Shown in pieces: positions 10,183 through 17,959 of a stretch of 36,126 nucleotides of DNA (the stretch's first letter is position 1; every line of letters starts with the position of its first letter). A program made the position numbers and the translations under genes. The stretch is taken from contig JAJFUE010000098.1 in NCBI GenBank assembly GCA_021372575.1, positions 1 through 36,126 of the forward strand, given 5' to 3'. The notes beneath the pieces are model-generated. The model searched no databases, was not told the DNA's origin, and worked only from the letters and a program-made list of their open reading frames with translations. Source of the DNA: a bacterium (lineage in GTDB: Bacteria > Sumerlaeota > Sumerlaeia > MVZB01).

Positions 10183-10250
10183 GGCTCAAGTTTCTGAATA
10201 AGCGCGGCCAGATGCAAGCCCCAAAAGTGCGGAGTGCGGAATGAAAAATG

Positions 10251-10280
10251 TTCGATTACGATTACGAGCACGAGCACGAG
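10251..10280. repeat. Intergenic GATTAC/GAGCAC hexamer repeat
   Basis: Copies of GATTAC followed by copies of GAGCAC, directly preceded by two GTGCGGA heptamers at 10227-10240. The same composite occurs at 14518-14546 and 16177-16223. It lies in the divergent gap between the sugar transferase and HEAT-protein genes, too far upstream to be a ribosome-binding site. Confidence 0.8.
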
Positions 10281-10360
10281 TGAAAGAAGCGGGAACCTTG
10301 TCGTTACGATCTTTGTCGAATATGATGGATGGCTGAATCAATCACGAGAGGGAACCGACA

Positions 10361-11509
10361 ATGGACAAGCTGATTCGCGGAGTGGTGATCGGATCCGTGA
10401 TCATGTTCGCCTTGATCGCTGTAAGCGCCGCCACGGAGGCCGACCAGACGGAGCTGGTGCACCGGTTGCCGAACAACCATTTGGCCGGCCCGCCCGACGT
10501 CGCGCTTGAGGAAACAATTGCGAAGATGGGCGACAAGGCGCTGCCTGCGCTGGAGCAGGAACTCCGGTTGGGAATCTCGTTCCGGGAACTCGACGCACTC
10601 GCAAAAAAAGGCGAATTGCGCCGATGGGCGGTGATCCGCGTGCTGGCCCGCATGCCGGGCGAGCGGAGCACGGATCTAATTTGCCGATCGCTGTCAGACC
10701 CGCCGGACAATCATGCGATGCGCGAAACCGGATTGCGCGCGCTTGAAACGAGAAAACTGAGCGCAGCGCAAATTGCCGCCATGCTCGGCAACAACGAACC
10801 CGCGGTGGTTCTAGCGGGCATCAGGCATGCAAGCCGTGCGCCGGCGCCAACCGTTCAGTCCGCGCTGGAGCGCCTCATGGATCACGGCGCGGCCGCCGCC
10901 CAATTCCGAAATGAGTATGGCGCATCCACCGCCAATCCCGATCAGTTGTTTGAAGTGCTGCTCGCGGCGGGCTGCGCGCTCCATAAGGACATGGCCCCCG
11001 AGATGCGGTCGCGAGGCAAGGAGGTCCTTGCGCAGCTTAAAAATGAAACACTCCATCCGTCGAGGCCCGACCAGCCCGTGTGGACAAGTTATGCATCGAA
11101 GGCCGAACTGACCATCATGCAGGGCATCGAGAAACTCGCCGCGCTCGGCGATCCGGTTCGCGAGATTGTTCAGGCGGAGGCAAAAACGGCGCAGGGTGAT
11201 TACCTTCCCGTCCTCAACATGGCACTCGCGCGACTCGGCGATAAAACAAAAATCAACGCGGTCGCGAACTCGCTCACGACGAGCCAGAATCCGACGATCC
11301 GGTTTTGCGCGGCGATGACGCTGAGAAAATTGCGCGACCCGGCCGCGGTCCCGGCGCTGACGAAAGCTTTGCACGATCCATACCAGCGCGTGGACGGATC
11401 GGACGTCGGACCGAGGACCAAGATTTACCCCGTCCGGATCGTCGCCGCGGACGCGCTCGTCGAATTGGGAAAAAACCCGAAAGAAGTAAGGGCGACGATG
11501 CAGCATTAG
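10361..11509 (+). CDS. Exported HEAT-repeat-like protein
   Basis: A 382-residue protein with an N-terminal hydrophobic signal (about residues 6-24, ending SAATEA), probably exported. The remainder is alpha-helical with HEAT-like pairs. The best are near residues 60-110 (ALPALEQELRL...LRRWAVIRVLARMP), 235-290 (LGDPVREIVQ...LNMALARLGD) and 310-345 (NPTIRFCAAMTLRKLRDPAAVPALTKAL). HEAT repeats form solenoids for protein binding; no enzyme motif is seen. A GAGAGGG ribosome-binding site precedes the ATG. It lies 43 nt upstream of a secreted serpin gene on the same strand, so the two may be expressed together. Its substrate or partner is unknown. Confidence 0.75.
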   Translation: MDKLIRGVVIGSVIMFALIAVSAATEADQTELVHRLPNNHLAGPPDVALEETIAKMGDKALPALEQELRLGISFRELDALAKKGELRRWAVIRVLARMPGERSTDLICRSLSDPPDNHAMRETGLRALETRKLSAAQIAAMLGNNEPAVVLAGIRHASRAPAPTVQSALERLMDHGAAAAQFRNEYGASTANPDQLFEVLLAAGCALHKDMAPEMRSRGKEVLAQLKNETLHPSRPDQPVWTSYASKAELTIMQGIEKLAALGDPVREIVQAEAKTAQGDYLPVLNMALARLGDKTKINAVANSLTTSQNPTIRFCAAMTLRKLRDPAAVPALTKALHDPYQRVDGSDVGPRTKIYPVRIVAADALVELGKNPKEVRATMQH

Positions 11510-11552
11510 ACGGCGCCGCGGCGCCCGTGAATTTGAACGAAAGGAACCGGCG

Positions 11553-12743
11553 ATGAAGAACCTGATCAAATGCGCTGTGGCGTTCCAACTGGCACTGGGG
11601 GTGGCGGCGATGGCGGAAACGGATGTGGCGGCGGTGACGCGCGACAATACGGCGTTCGCGCTCGACATGTATTCGTTGCTCAAGAAGGAGCCGGGGAACC
11701 TGTTCTTTTCGCCCTACAGCATCTCGGCGGCGCTGGCGATGACGCAGGGCGGCGCGCGCGGCGAGACCGCGGCCGAGATGGAAAAGGCGCTGCGTTTTGC
11801 GCAGGGCGAACAGGTTCATGCGGCGTTCGGCAAGCTCAACGGGGAACTTGAGAAGGCGCAGGAAGGCGGCAAGATCAAGCTCTGCATCGCCAATTCGCTG
11901 TGGCCGCAGGCCGGCCACCCGTTCCTGCCGGAATACCTCGCGCTGATCAAAAAGAATTACGGCGCGAGCGTGACGCCGCTCGATTACAAGGCCGACCCGC
12001 AAGCCGCGGCCGAAACGATCAACAAGTGGGTCGAGCAAAAAACGCAGGACAAGATCAAGCAGCTCTTTTCCGGGCTCGACAGGCAGACGGCGATGGTCCT
12101 CGTGAACGCCATTTATTTTAAAGGCAACTGGGCCGAGCAGTTCGAGCCCAAGCGCACGCAGGAAGGCGAATTCACGCTGGCCGACGGGTTAAAAGTCAAA
12201 GCCCCGATGATGGGGATTAAAAAGAATTTCCCCAACGCCAAGCTCGACGGCGTTCAACTCCTCGAAATGCCCTATGTCGGCGACCGACTGTCGATGGTCG
12301 TGATCCTGCCGAACGAGCCGGCCGGCATCACCCAACTCGAGGACCGGCTCGACACCGCCACGCTGGCCTCGTGGATCAAACAGATGACGCCGCGGGAGAT
12401 CATCGTTTCGATCCCGAAATTCAAGATCACGTGGGGCGCGAAGCAACTGGCCGAGCCGCTCAAGGCGCTCGGGATGCGCGCGGCGTTCGAGGGCGGGACG
12501 GCCGATTTCTCCGGCATGGACGGCACGCGAAACCTGTTCATCAGCCAGGTCGTTCACAAGGCGTTCGTCGAGGTCAACGAGGAAGGGACCGAGGCGGCCG
12601 CGGCGACGGGCGTCGTCATGACGCTCACGGCGGTGCGCGAGCCGCTCATGTTCAGGGCCGACCACCCGTTCCTGTTCCTGATCCGCGACAAATCGACCGG
12701 CGCGATCCTGTTCATGGGCCGGGTGATGGACCCGACGAAATAA
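11553..12743 (+). CDS. Secreted serpin (serine protease inhibitor)
   Basis: A 396-residue serpin, a suicide-type protease inhibitor, with a signal peptide (residues 1-21, ending VAAMA) that directs it out of the cytoplasm. It shows NLFFSPYSISAALAMTQGGARGET near the N-terminus, VNAIYFKGNW, and the hinge EEGTEAAAAT (residues 343-352), whose small residues indicate an inhibitory rather than a substrate-type serpin. Counting from the hinge by alignment with antichymotrypsin puts P1 at Thr359 and P1' at Ala360; Arg362 is an alternative if the loop register is shifted. The loop C-terminal to P1' is slightly short. ADHPFLFLIRD and GRVMDP close the domain. The target could be an endogenous or competitor protease. 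A heptanucleotide array starts directly after the stop codon. Confidence 0.95.
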   Translation: MKNLIKCAVAFQLALGVAAMAETDVAAVTRDNTAFALDMYSLLKKEPGNLFFSPYSISAALAMTQGGARGETAAEMEKALRFAQGEQVHAAFGKLNGELEKAQEGGKIKLCIANSLWPQAGHPFLPEYLALIKKNYGASVTPLDYKADPQAAAETINKWVEQKTQDKIKQLFSGLDRQTAMVLVNAIYFKGNWAEQFEPKRTQEGEFTLADGLKVKAPMMGIKKNFPNAKLDGVQLLEMPYVGDRLSMVVILPNEPAGITQLEDRLDTATLASWIKQMTPREIIVSIPKFKITWGAKQLAEPLKALGMRAAFEGGTADFSGMDGTRNLFISQVVHKAFVEVNEEGTEAAAATGVVMTLTAVREPLMFRADHPFLFLIRDKSTGAILFMGRVMDPTK

Positions 12744-12773
12744 ATGATGAATGATGAGTGATGAATGATGAAT
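12744..12773. repeat. Heptanucleotide array directly after the serpin stop codon
   Basis: Four contiguous 7-nt units, ATGATGA, ATGATGA, GTGATGA, ATGATGA, begin at the base after the TAA. The same repeat type is found after clpP and cydB. Confidence 0.85.
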
Positions 12774-12795
12774 TGGGTGGTCATCCGCCACGCTT

Positions 12796-12825
12796 GTTCC
12801 GCCTGAAGGCGGGACTACAAACCAT
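12796..12825. repeat. Dispersed palindromic element (GTTCCGCCTGAAGGCGGGACTAC type)
   Basis: A short imperfect palindrome with the stem CCGCCT/AGGCGG and a GACTAC tail. Two nearly identical copies in opposite orientation occur at 32721-32748 and 32768-32794. It sits between the serpin and trigger factor genes and could act as a terminator stem, but lacks a clear T-run. Confidence 0.75.
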
Positions 12826-12940
12826 GGCGCCCGCGTACTTTTCCTTGCAAATCGCGGGTTGGACTTTAAACTGTTAACTTCGAGTGGTACGGGCGACAAT
12901 GTACTGACGCCAAACAGACTTCCAAGCAGGTAAAATCCGC

Positions 12941-14503
12941 ATGAACGACGACATCAAGGACAAGGTTGAGAACGCCCCCGAGGCAGCCCCCGAGGCTGAA
13001 GCAACGGCCGAAGAGCCCAAAACGCGCCCGATCACGATCGAGCTGGACGACCTGAGCGAAGAAGGCCGCAAGCGCATCGCCGAGCGGCTTGGCCGGCCCG
13101 TCGAGGACCTGCCCTACAAGGTCGTGAGCCAGGAGCCGCGCCCCGGTTCGGGCCTCATCGTGCGGATTGAGGTGGACCGCAAGGTCTTTCTTGCGGAAGA
13201 GGAACGCCTGCTGATCGACATCGGCAAGGAAATCACGCTGCCGGGCTTCCGCAAGGGCAAGGCCCCGCTCAAGCTGCTGCAGCTGCGCCTGGGCGAGGAC
13301 GCCGTGCGCGACACGATCGGCTCGCTGGCCACCAACGCCATGCGCCAGGAAAAGGCCAAACAGGACCTCAAGATCATCAGCAACCTGCGCGTGGGGAGCT
13401 TCTCGGCCGAAGCCGCCGACCAGCCGGTGACGTTTGAAATCGATCTGGAGCTCGAGCCCAAGGTCGAGCTCAAGCAATACAAGGGCATCGCGGTCGAGGC
13501 CGAGGAACAGCCGGTCACGGACGAGATGGTCGATGCGCGCATCGAGCAGCTGCGCCAGCGCGCCGCCGTCATGGAGACCGCCGAGGACGCCGAGCTTAAG
13601 GAAGGCGACTACATCACGCTCGACATGGACGTGAAGAACGACAAGGGCGAGGCCCTGCCGCACCTGTCGCGCAAGGACTGGCAGCTTTACAACTTCAAGC
13701 AGCAGCTCGACCCGAAGCTCGCCGAACAGCTCGAGGGCAAGAAGGCCGGCGCGACCGTCACGGCGAAGATCGAGAACGTCTCGAAGAACCGCCGCGGCGA
13801 GGACGTCACGCACACCGACGATTACACGGTCACGATCAAGCAGATCCAGCGCGAGAAACTGCCGGCCCTCGACGATGAATTCGCCAAGGACCTCGGCCAG
13901 TATCAGACGCTGGCCGAGCTCAAGGCCGGCGTGCGCAAGGACATCGAGAAGGAAGCCGGCGACCGCGAGCGCGGCCAGGCGCTCGGCAAGATTTTCGAAA
14001 AGCTGATCGAGCTCAACCCGATCGACGCGCCGAAGAGCCTTCTGGCCAAGGCGCAGTATGACATCATCATGGAAGACAGCTATCAGTTGGAGCGCATGGG
14101 CCTGCGCCTCGAGCAGGTCGTGCAGGACACGTCGGCCTACGTCAGCAACCGCCGCGAGAGCGCGGCCCAGCAGGTCAAGGCCGGCATGATCAGCGGCGCG
14201 ATCAGCGCGGCGGAAAACCTCGAGGCGACCGAGGCCGACGTCGAGGCCGAAATCGCGAAGATGGCCGAGGAGAGCGGGCGCAAGCCGCTGGCCATCCGCG
14301 CGCGCCTCGAGGCCCAGAAGCAGTTCGACGCGTTCCGCGGCGAGATCACGCGGCGCAAGGTCAACGACTTCCTGCTGGCCAACAACACGGTCACCAAGGT
14401 CGCGCCGAAGAAGGAAGAAGAAGCCAAGGAAGAAACGGCTGAAGAAAAACCGGGGAAGAAAACCGCAAAGAAGGCCGCGAAGAAGGACGAGAAGAGCGAG
14501 TAA
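12941..14503 (+). CDS. tig: Trigger factor with acidic N-terminal extension
   Basis: Ribosome-associated chaperone and peptidyl-prolyl isomerase that folds nascent chains at the polypeptide exit tunnel. The ribosome-binding signature GFRKGKAP is at residues 102-109, against about 43-50 in E. coli. The protein therefore has an N-terminal extension of roughly 58 residues, rich in Glu, Ala and Pro. The isomerase-type domain is divergent (about 210-295, EGDYITLDM...ENVSKNRRGED). The C-terminal helical arms follow, ending in a Lys/Glu/Ala tail (about 485-520). Family members usually have 430-450 residues; this one has 520. The first candidate ATG with an AGGT upstream was taken, and a start inside the extension cannot be excluded. 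clpP follows 64 nt downstream, the classic tig-clpP order; clpX is not next. Confidence 0.94.
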   Translation: MNDDIKDKVENAPEAAPEAEATAEEPKTRPITIELDDLSEEGRKRIAERLGRPVEDLPYKVVSQEPRPGSGLIVRIEVDRKVFLAEEERLLIDIGKEITLPGFRKGKAPLKLLQLRLGEDAVRDTIGSLATNAMRQEKAKQDLKIISNLRVGSFSAEAADQPVTFEIDLELEPKVELKQYKGIAVEAEEQPVTDEMVDARIEQLRQRAAVMETAEDAELKEGDYITLDMDVKNDKGEALPHLSRKDWQLYNFKQQLDPKLAEQLEGKKAGATVTAKIENVSKNRRGEDVTHTDDYTVTIKQIQREKLPALDDEFAKDLGQYQTLAELKAGVRKDIEKEAGDRERGQALGKIFEKLIELNPIDAPKSLLAKAQYDIIMEDSYQLERMGLRLEQVVQDTSAYVSNRRESAAQQVKAGMISGAISAAENLEATEADVEAEIAKMAEESGRKPLAIRARLEAQKQFDAFRGEITRRKVNDFLLANNTVTKVAPKKEEEAKEETAEEKPGKKTAKKAAKKDEKSE

Positions 14504-14517
14504 TCAACGGCCGGGTT

Positions 14518-14546
14518 TTCGATTACGATTACGAGCACGAGCACGA
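14518..14546. repeat. Intergenic GATTAC/GAGCAC hexamer repeat between tig and clpP
   Basis: Essentially identical to the copy at 10251-10280 over about 27 nt, in the same orientation. It fills most of the 64-nt spacer between the two genes and ends about 20 nt before the clpP start. Confidence 0.85.
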
Positions 14547-14567
14547 AACGAAGTGGAGGAATAGACG

Positions 14568-15170
14568 ATGTATATCCCGTATGTGATCGAGCAGCACGAG
14601 CGCGGCGAGCGCGCGTATGACATCTATTCGCGCCTGCTGAAGGACCGCATCATCTTCCTCGGCACGCCAATCGACGACACGGTCGCCAACGTGATCATCG
14701 CCCAGCTCCTGTTCCTCGAGAGCGAAGACCCGGACAAGGACATCAACCTCTACATCAACAGCCCCGGCGGCATTGTCAGCTCGGGCATGGCGATCCTCGA
14801 CACGATGCGCTTCATCAAGCCGGACGTGGCGACGACGTGCGTCGGGCAGGCCGCCTCGATGGGCGCGGTGCTGCTGGCGTGCGGGTCCAAGGGCAAGCGC
14901 TTCGCCCTGCCGCACGCGCGCGTTATGATGCACCAGCCGGCCGGCGGCTTCCAGGGCCAGGCATCGGACATCGACATCCACGCCCGCGAGATCCTGAAAA
15001 TCCGCGCCGAGCTGAACCAGATCCTTTCCGAGGCCACGGGCCAGAATCTCGACCGCATCGAAAAGGACACCGACCGCGACTTCTTCCTGCGCGCCGACGA
15101 GGCGAAGGAATACGGCGTGATCGACACGGTCATCACGAACAAGTCGGACATCCCGACGCAGGGCAAGTAA
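14568..15170 (+). CDS. clpP: ATP-dependent Clp protease proteolytic subunit
   Basis: A 200-residue serine protease that forms the tetradecameric Clp chamber and degrades proteins delivered by ClpX or ClpA. The catalytic triad is complete: Ser97 in GQAASMGA, His122 in MMHQPAGG and Asp171 in [14 protein letters not shown] (residues 62-68) forms the oxyanion-hole strand. The short N-terminus, [15 protein letters not shown], matches the usual start, and GGAGGA precedes the ATG by about 8 nt. It lies directly downstream of trigger factor. A heptamer array starts at the first base after its stop, followed by a long-stem hairpin likely to terminate transcription, which explains why clpX is not co-transcribed here. 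Confidence 0.97.
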   Translation: MYIPYVIEQHERGERAYDIYSRLLKDRIIFLGTPIDDTVANVIIAQLLFLESEDPDKDINLYINSPGGIVSSGMAILDTMRFIKPDVATTCVGQAASMGAVLLACGSKGKRFALPHARVMMHQPAGGFQGQASDIDIHAREILKIRAELNQILSEATGQNLDRIEKDTDRDFFLRADEAKEYGVIDTVITNKSDIPTQGK

Positions 15171-15201
15171 GTGCTGAGTGCTGAGTCCTGAGTGCTGAGT
15201 G
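15171..15201. repeat. Heptanucleotide array directly after the clpP stop codon
   Basis: Units GTGCTGA, GTGCTGA, GTCCTGA, GTGCTGA and a decaying GTGAATA follow the TAA without a gap. Confidence 0.85.
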
Positions 15202-15222
15202 AATAACGAATCATCGAAGAAG

Positions 15223-15257
15223 AAAAGGTTCGAGGCGCTGAATGCCTTGAACCTTTT
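15223..15257 (+). terminator. Probable clpP terminator hairpin
   Basis: A 14-bp stem (AAAAGGTTCGAGGC with GCCTTGAACCTTTT, one G-U pair) and a 7-nt loop. The TTTT lies at the 3' end of the stem, followed by an AT-rich stretch. It is placed after clpP and before the next gene. Confidence 0.7.
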
Positions 15258-15326
15258 CATCATTAGGTGATAATTTCGTCGTGTCGTTGTGGTTCATTTT
15301 TTGTGTGCCAAAACCGAGGTGGAACC

Positions 15327-16175
15327 ATGAAATTCTTGCGCGCATTATCGTTGACCCTGTTGCTGCTTGGCGTGCTGGCCGTCGCGCTTGATCGCCTGCT
15401 CAGCGGGCTGTGGGGCCTGGGCGTGAATCCGATCCTGGGGCGGCTGTTCGCCTGGTCGCCGGCGTTGATCAATCCGCTCACGTCGGCGCTCAACGCGCAG
15501 TTGTGGGCGGCGGCGGCCCTGATGCTGCTGGCGATTTACTGGGTGCTGTGCGTGACGATCTGGTTGAGCCGGCCGCGGCCGCTTCGCGTGCGCACCTTGA
15601 GCGGCGGCACGATGCTGATCCACCCCGGCGCGATCATCAAGTTCGTCAAGATGCAGATCGACAGCCACCCGGCAGTGATCTCGAGCCGCGTTCGCGTGCG
15701 CCAGACCGGCAACAGCAACCTCGCGGTCGGGGCGACGATCAACGTCCAGCCGATCGAGAGCCTGCCGGTCATCGACGAGCAGATCAAGGTGGCCGTGCGC
15801 GACGGGCTGAGCCAGGTGATGGGCATCGAGAAAATCGACGAGATCACGCTGCTGCTCGACATCGACCAGAAAAACATCTCGCTCAAGCCGGGGCCGTCGG
15901 CCGAAGCAGAGCCCGAGCCGATCCCGCCGGCGCGCGCGTCGCTCCATGCCGGGCAGAAGGCCGGGACGGCCGAAGCCGCGCCCGAACCGGCGCCCTCGCA
16001 CGAAATCCACTTCGAAGAGCCCGCGAAGGAAGCCCCCGTGGCGGCGCCGGAAACAGAGGCTGAGCCGCCGGTTGAAGCCGAGCCTGAGCGCCTGCGCGAC
16101 CAGGAGCAGATTTTCATGCCGGGCCTCGCGCCGGAAGAAACCCCTGAAGAAACCGAAGAAAAGAAGCCGGAATAA
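15327..16175 (+). CDS. AmaP/Asp23-like membrane protein
   Basis: A 282-residue protein with two N-terminal transmembrane helices (about residues 6-24 and 58-78). A cytoplasmic Asp23/Gls24-like domain follows (about 92-180: GGTMLIHPGAIIKFVKMQI through ITLLLDI). The last 100 residues are Pro/Glu/Ala-rich and probably disordered. This layout matches AmaP, the membrane anchor of the alkaline shock protein Asp23 in Firmicutes; the acidic tail is additional. The start at 15327 is supported by GAGGTGGA 4 nt upstream and the signal-like N-terminus, rather than the upstream ATG at 15267. No asp23 gene is next to it. A role in envelope stress is inferred only from the family. Confidence 0.68.
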   Translation: MKFLRALSLTLLLLGVLAVALDRLLSGLWGLGVNPILGRLFAWSPALINPLTSALNAQLWAAAALMLLAIYWVLCVTIWLSRPRPLRVRTLSGGTMLIHPGAIIKFVKMQIDSHPAVISSRVRVRQTGNSNLAVGATINVQPIESLPVIDEQIKVAVRDGLSQVMGIEKIDEITLLLDIDQKNISLKPGPSAEAEPEPIPPARASLHAGQKAGTAEAAPEPAPSHEIHFEEPAKEAPVAAPETEAEPPVEAEPERLRDQEQIFMPGLAPEETPEETEEKKPE

Positions 16176-16176
16176 C

Positions 16177-16223
16177 ATTCGATAACGATTACGATTACGA
16201 GCACGAACGAAAAGAGCACGAAC
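16177..16223. repeat. Intergenic GATTAC/GAGCAC hexamer repeat, longer copy
   Basis: GATAAC, GATTAC, GATTAC, GAGCAC, then an interrupted second GAGCAC. It starts 2 nt after the stop of the AmaP-like gene and ends 25 nt before the next start codon. Confidence 0.8.
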
Positions 16224-16248
16224 CCGTCCACACCATAAAGGTCCCACC

Positions 16249-16737
16249 ATGCGCGACAAGATTTACGCCTCGGACGAACTGATCACCCTGCTGGGCGAAC
16301 GCCGCCGTGCGGGCGAGCTGAAGAAAATCGTCTTTACCAACGGCTGCTTCGACCTGCTGCACGTGGGGCACCTGCGCTACCTGTGGGAAGCGCGCACGCT
16401 CGGCGACGCGCTGGTCGTGGCGATCAATGACGACAACTCGATCCGGCGGCTCAAAGGGGAAGGGCGGCCGGTGCTCAAGCTTCAGGAGCGCCTCGAAGTG
16501 CTCGCCGGCCTCGCGTGCGTCGATTACGTGACGTGGTTCACTGAGGACACGCCGATCCCGCTGCTCGAAAAAATGCGTCCCGAGGTGCTGGTCAAGGGCG
16601 GGACGTATCCGGTCGAGGGCGTCGTCGGCCGCGAAGTGGCGCTCACATGGGGCGCCGACGTGCGCGTCCTCTCCGTCGCCGCCGGCCGATCGACCACGGC
16701 CTTGATCGACAAGATCAAGGAAGCCGGGAAGAAATAA
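16249..16737 (+). CDS. rfaE2: D-glycero-beta-D-manno-heptose 1-phosphate adenylyltransferase
   Basis: A 162-residue cytidylyltransferase-fold enzyme that makes ADP-heptose from heptose 1-phosphate and ATP, for the LPS inner core or heptosylated glycans. It shows TNGCFDLLHVGHLRYL (residues 30-45) with the HxGH nucleotide-binding motif, NDDNSIRRLKGEGRP, and the C-terminal GRSTT signature. This is the adenylyltransferase half of the bifunctional HldE; the kinase half (RfaE1/HldA) is not in the window. The ribosome-binding site is weak (AAAGGT). Only 10 nt separate its stop from the convergent CHAD gene. The enzyme supports a diderm envelope. Confidence 0.93.
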   Translation: MRDKIYASDELITLLGERRRAGELKKIVFTNGCFDLLHVGHLRYLWEARTLGDALVVAINDDNSIRRLKGEGRPVLKLQERLEVLAGLACVDYVTWFTEDTPIPLLEKMRPEVLVKGGTYPVEGVVGREVALTWGADVRVLSVAAGRSTTALIDKIKEAGKK

Positions 16738-16747
16738 TTTTGCGCAT

Positions 16748-17692
16748 TCAGTTTTTGGCGGCCTCGGGCTCGGGTTGTGCCTGAGTCTCGGGCGGGTTGC
16801 GGCGGCGCTTTTCGATCGAGCCGATGAAATCCGCCGGTTTTTGCGAGAAAAGTTTCTTGCCCGGCTTGGCGGACAGCTTGCGCAGCCGCGCCGAATAGCG
16901 CGACAGGTCCTCGAACACGGCGGCGCCGGGGGCATGGTCGCCCGCCGCAAGCCCCGCCAGCTTCTCGCGCAGCATCACGAGATCGTGGTCGCGGCCGAGC
17001 GTCTTCTCGAGCTTGTTCAGCGCCTTGACGCGCTTGCCGCTGCGCGCCTGCTTCATGCGCTCGAGCAGCCGCAGCTGGAAGAACAGGTACTTCGTGCTTT
17101 TGCGCCAGTTGTGGAAGTCGATGTCGCCGCCGGTCTGGTAGGCCTGCTTCATCCGCTTGCGGCCCTGCTTATAGACCCGCCCGACGCCGGGCTGCCATGC
17201 CAGATCGGTCTCCGCGGGCAACGCATCGATGGCCTCGTGGGTGGTACGGAAGGCATCGAGCGCGCCGTAAAGCGCCGGCTTGACCGATTCGAGCGTGACC
17301 GGCTTCAGGGCGTCGCCAAGCGTATCCGAAAGGTGCGCCTTGAAGGCCTCGCCGGCCTCGCGCCACTGGCCCCGGCCGCGGCGGCTGCGCCGGCGGGTTC
17401 TCATGCGCTCGAGCGTGTCGAGCAGCACGACGGCGTCACGAGCGCCGGCCATCGCGCGGGCGGCGTCGCGCAGGCGCAGGTTTTCGCGGCTGTAAAGATC
17501 CTCGCCGACGGCCGGCCGGATCATCCGCCACAGCGCCCGCAGCTCCTTGCACATGCGCCGCAACTCGTGAACCGAACGCTCGAGGTCCCTGGCGGCATCG
17601 GCGACGTGGCGTTCGGCGCGGCGGCGGCGGCGGCTGATCAGCCGCAGGAGCGCATTCCTGAAGCCAGGGTCGGATTCGGTCATCATTGCCAT
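16748..17692 (-). CDS. CHAD domain protein
   Basis: A 314-residue, Arg/Lys-rich helical protein. The two conserved histidine-helices of the CHAD family are seen at VHELRRMCKELRALWRMIRP (residues 41-60) and FHNWRKSTKYLFFQLRLL (193-210). CHAD domains bind inorganic polyphosphate on a basic surface and target proteins to polyphosphate granules. No CYTH phosphatase domain is fused or adjacent. The C-terminus is a Pro/Glu/Ala tail. The exact start is uncertain: ATGs at 17692, 17686 and 17683 are all close to the GGGTGA site. The initiation region lies in an 18-bp tandem duplication. Confidence 0.9.
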   Translation of the reverse strand: MAMMTESDPGFRNALLRLISRRRRRAERHVADAARDLERSVHELRRMCKELRALWRMIRPAVGEDLYSRENLRLRDAARAMAGARDAVVLLDTLERMRTRRRSRRGRGQWREAGEAFKAHLSDTLGDALKPVTLESVKPALYGALDAFRTTHEAIDALPAETDLAWQPGVGRVYKQGRKRMKQAYQTGGDIDFHNWRKSTKYLFFQLRLLERMKQARSGKRVKALNKLEKTLGRDHDLVMLREKLAGLAAGDHAPGAAVFEDLSRYSARLRKLSAKPGKKLFSQKPADFIGSIEKRRRNPPETQAQPEPEAAKN

Positions 17693-17723
17693 TCACCCAT
17701 TCCGGGCCATTCACCCATTCCGG
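17688..17723. repeat. Perfect 18-bp tandem duplication over the CHAD start region
   Basis: Two exact copies of GCCATTCACCCATTCCGG. Read on the minus strand, each copy has GGGTGAATG, so the ribosome-binding/start region is doubled. The outer ATG (17710) opens a five-codon frame whose TGA directly abuts the ATG at 17692. Confidence 0.9.
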
Positions 17724-17959
17724 CATGCAAAGCCGGCGATTTTCCTGTTCGTTCGTCCAACATCCTAACTTACCCCGATGAAAATCCGCAATCCGATTCG
17801 ATTTCCGACCCAAAAATACGCCCGGGAATCGATTTGGGATACCTCCCGAGTCGAAATCTCAGGTTTTCCCCGATATTCAAACCCGGCCCAAACCGTTATG
17901 CTTGCCCAAAATGAATGTTACAGGTTTGACGGAAACGTCACTCGTCAGGGGGACAAATC

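Noticed and set aside
12744-12773. CRISPR-like array
   Set aside because: The repeats are 7 nt and contiguous, with no spacers; no cas genes are present in the window.
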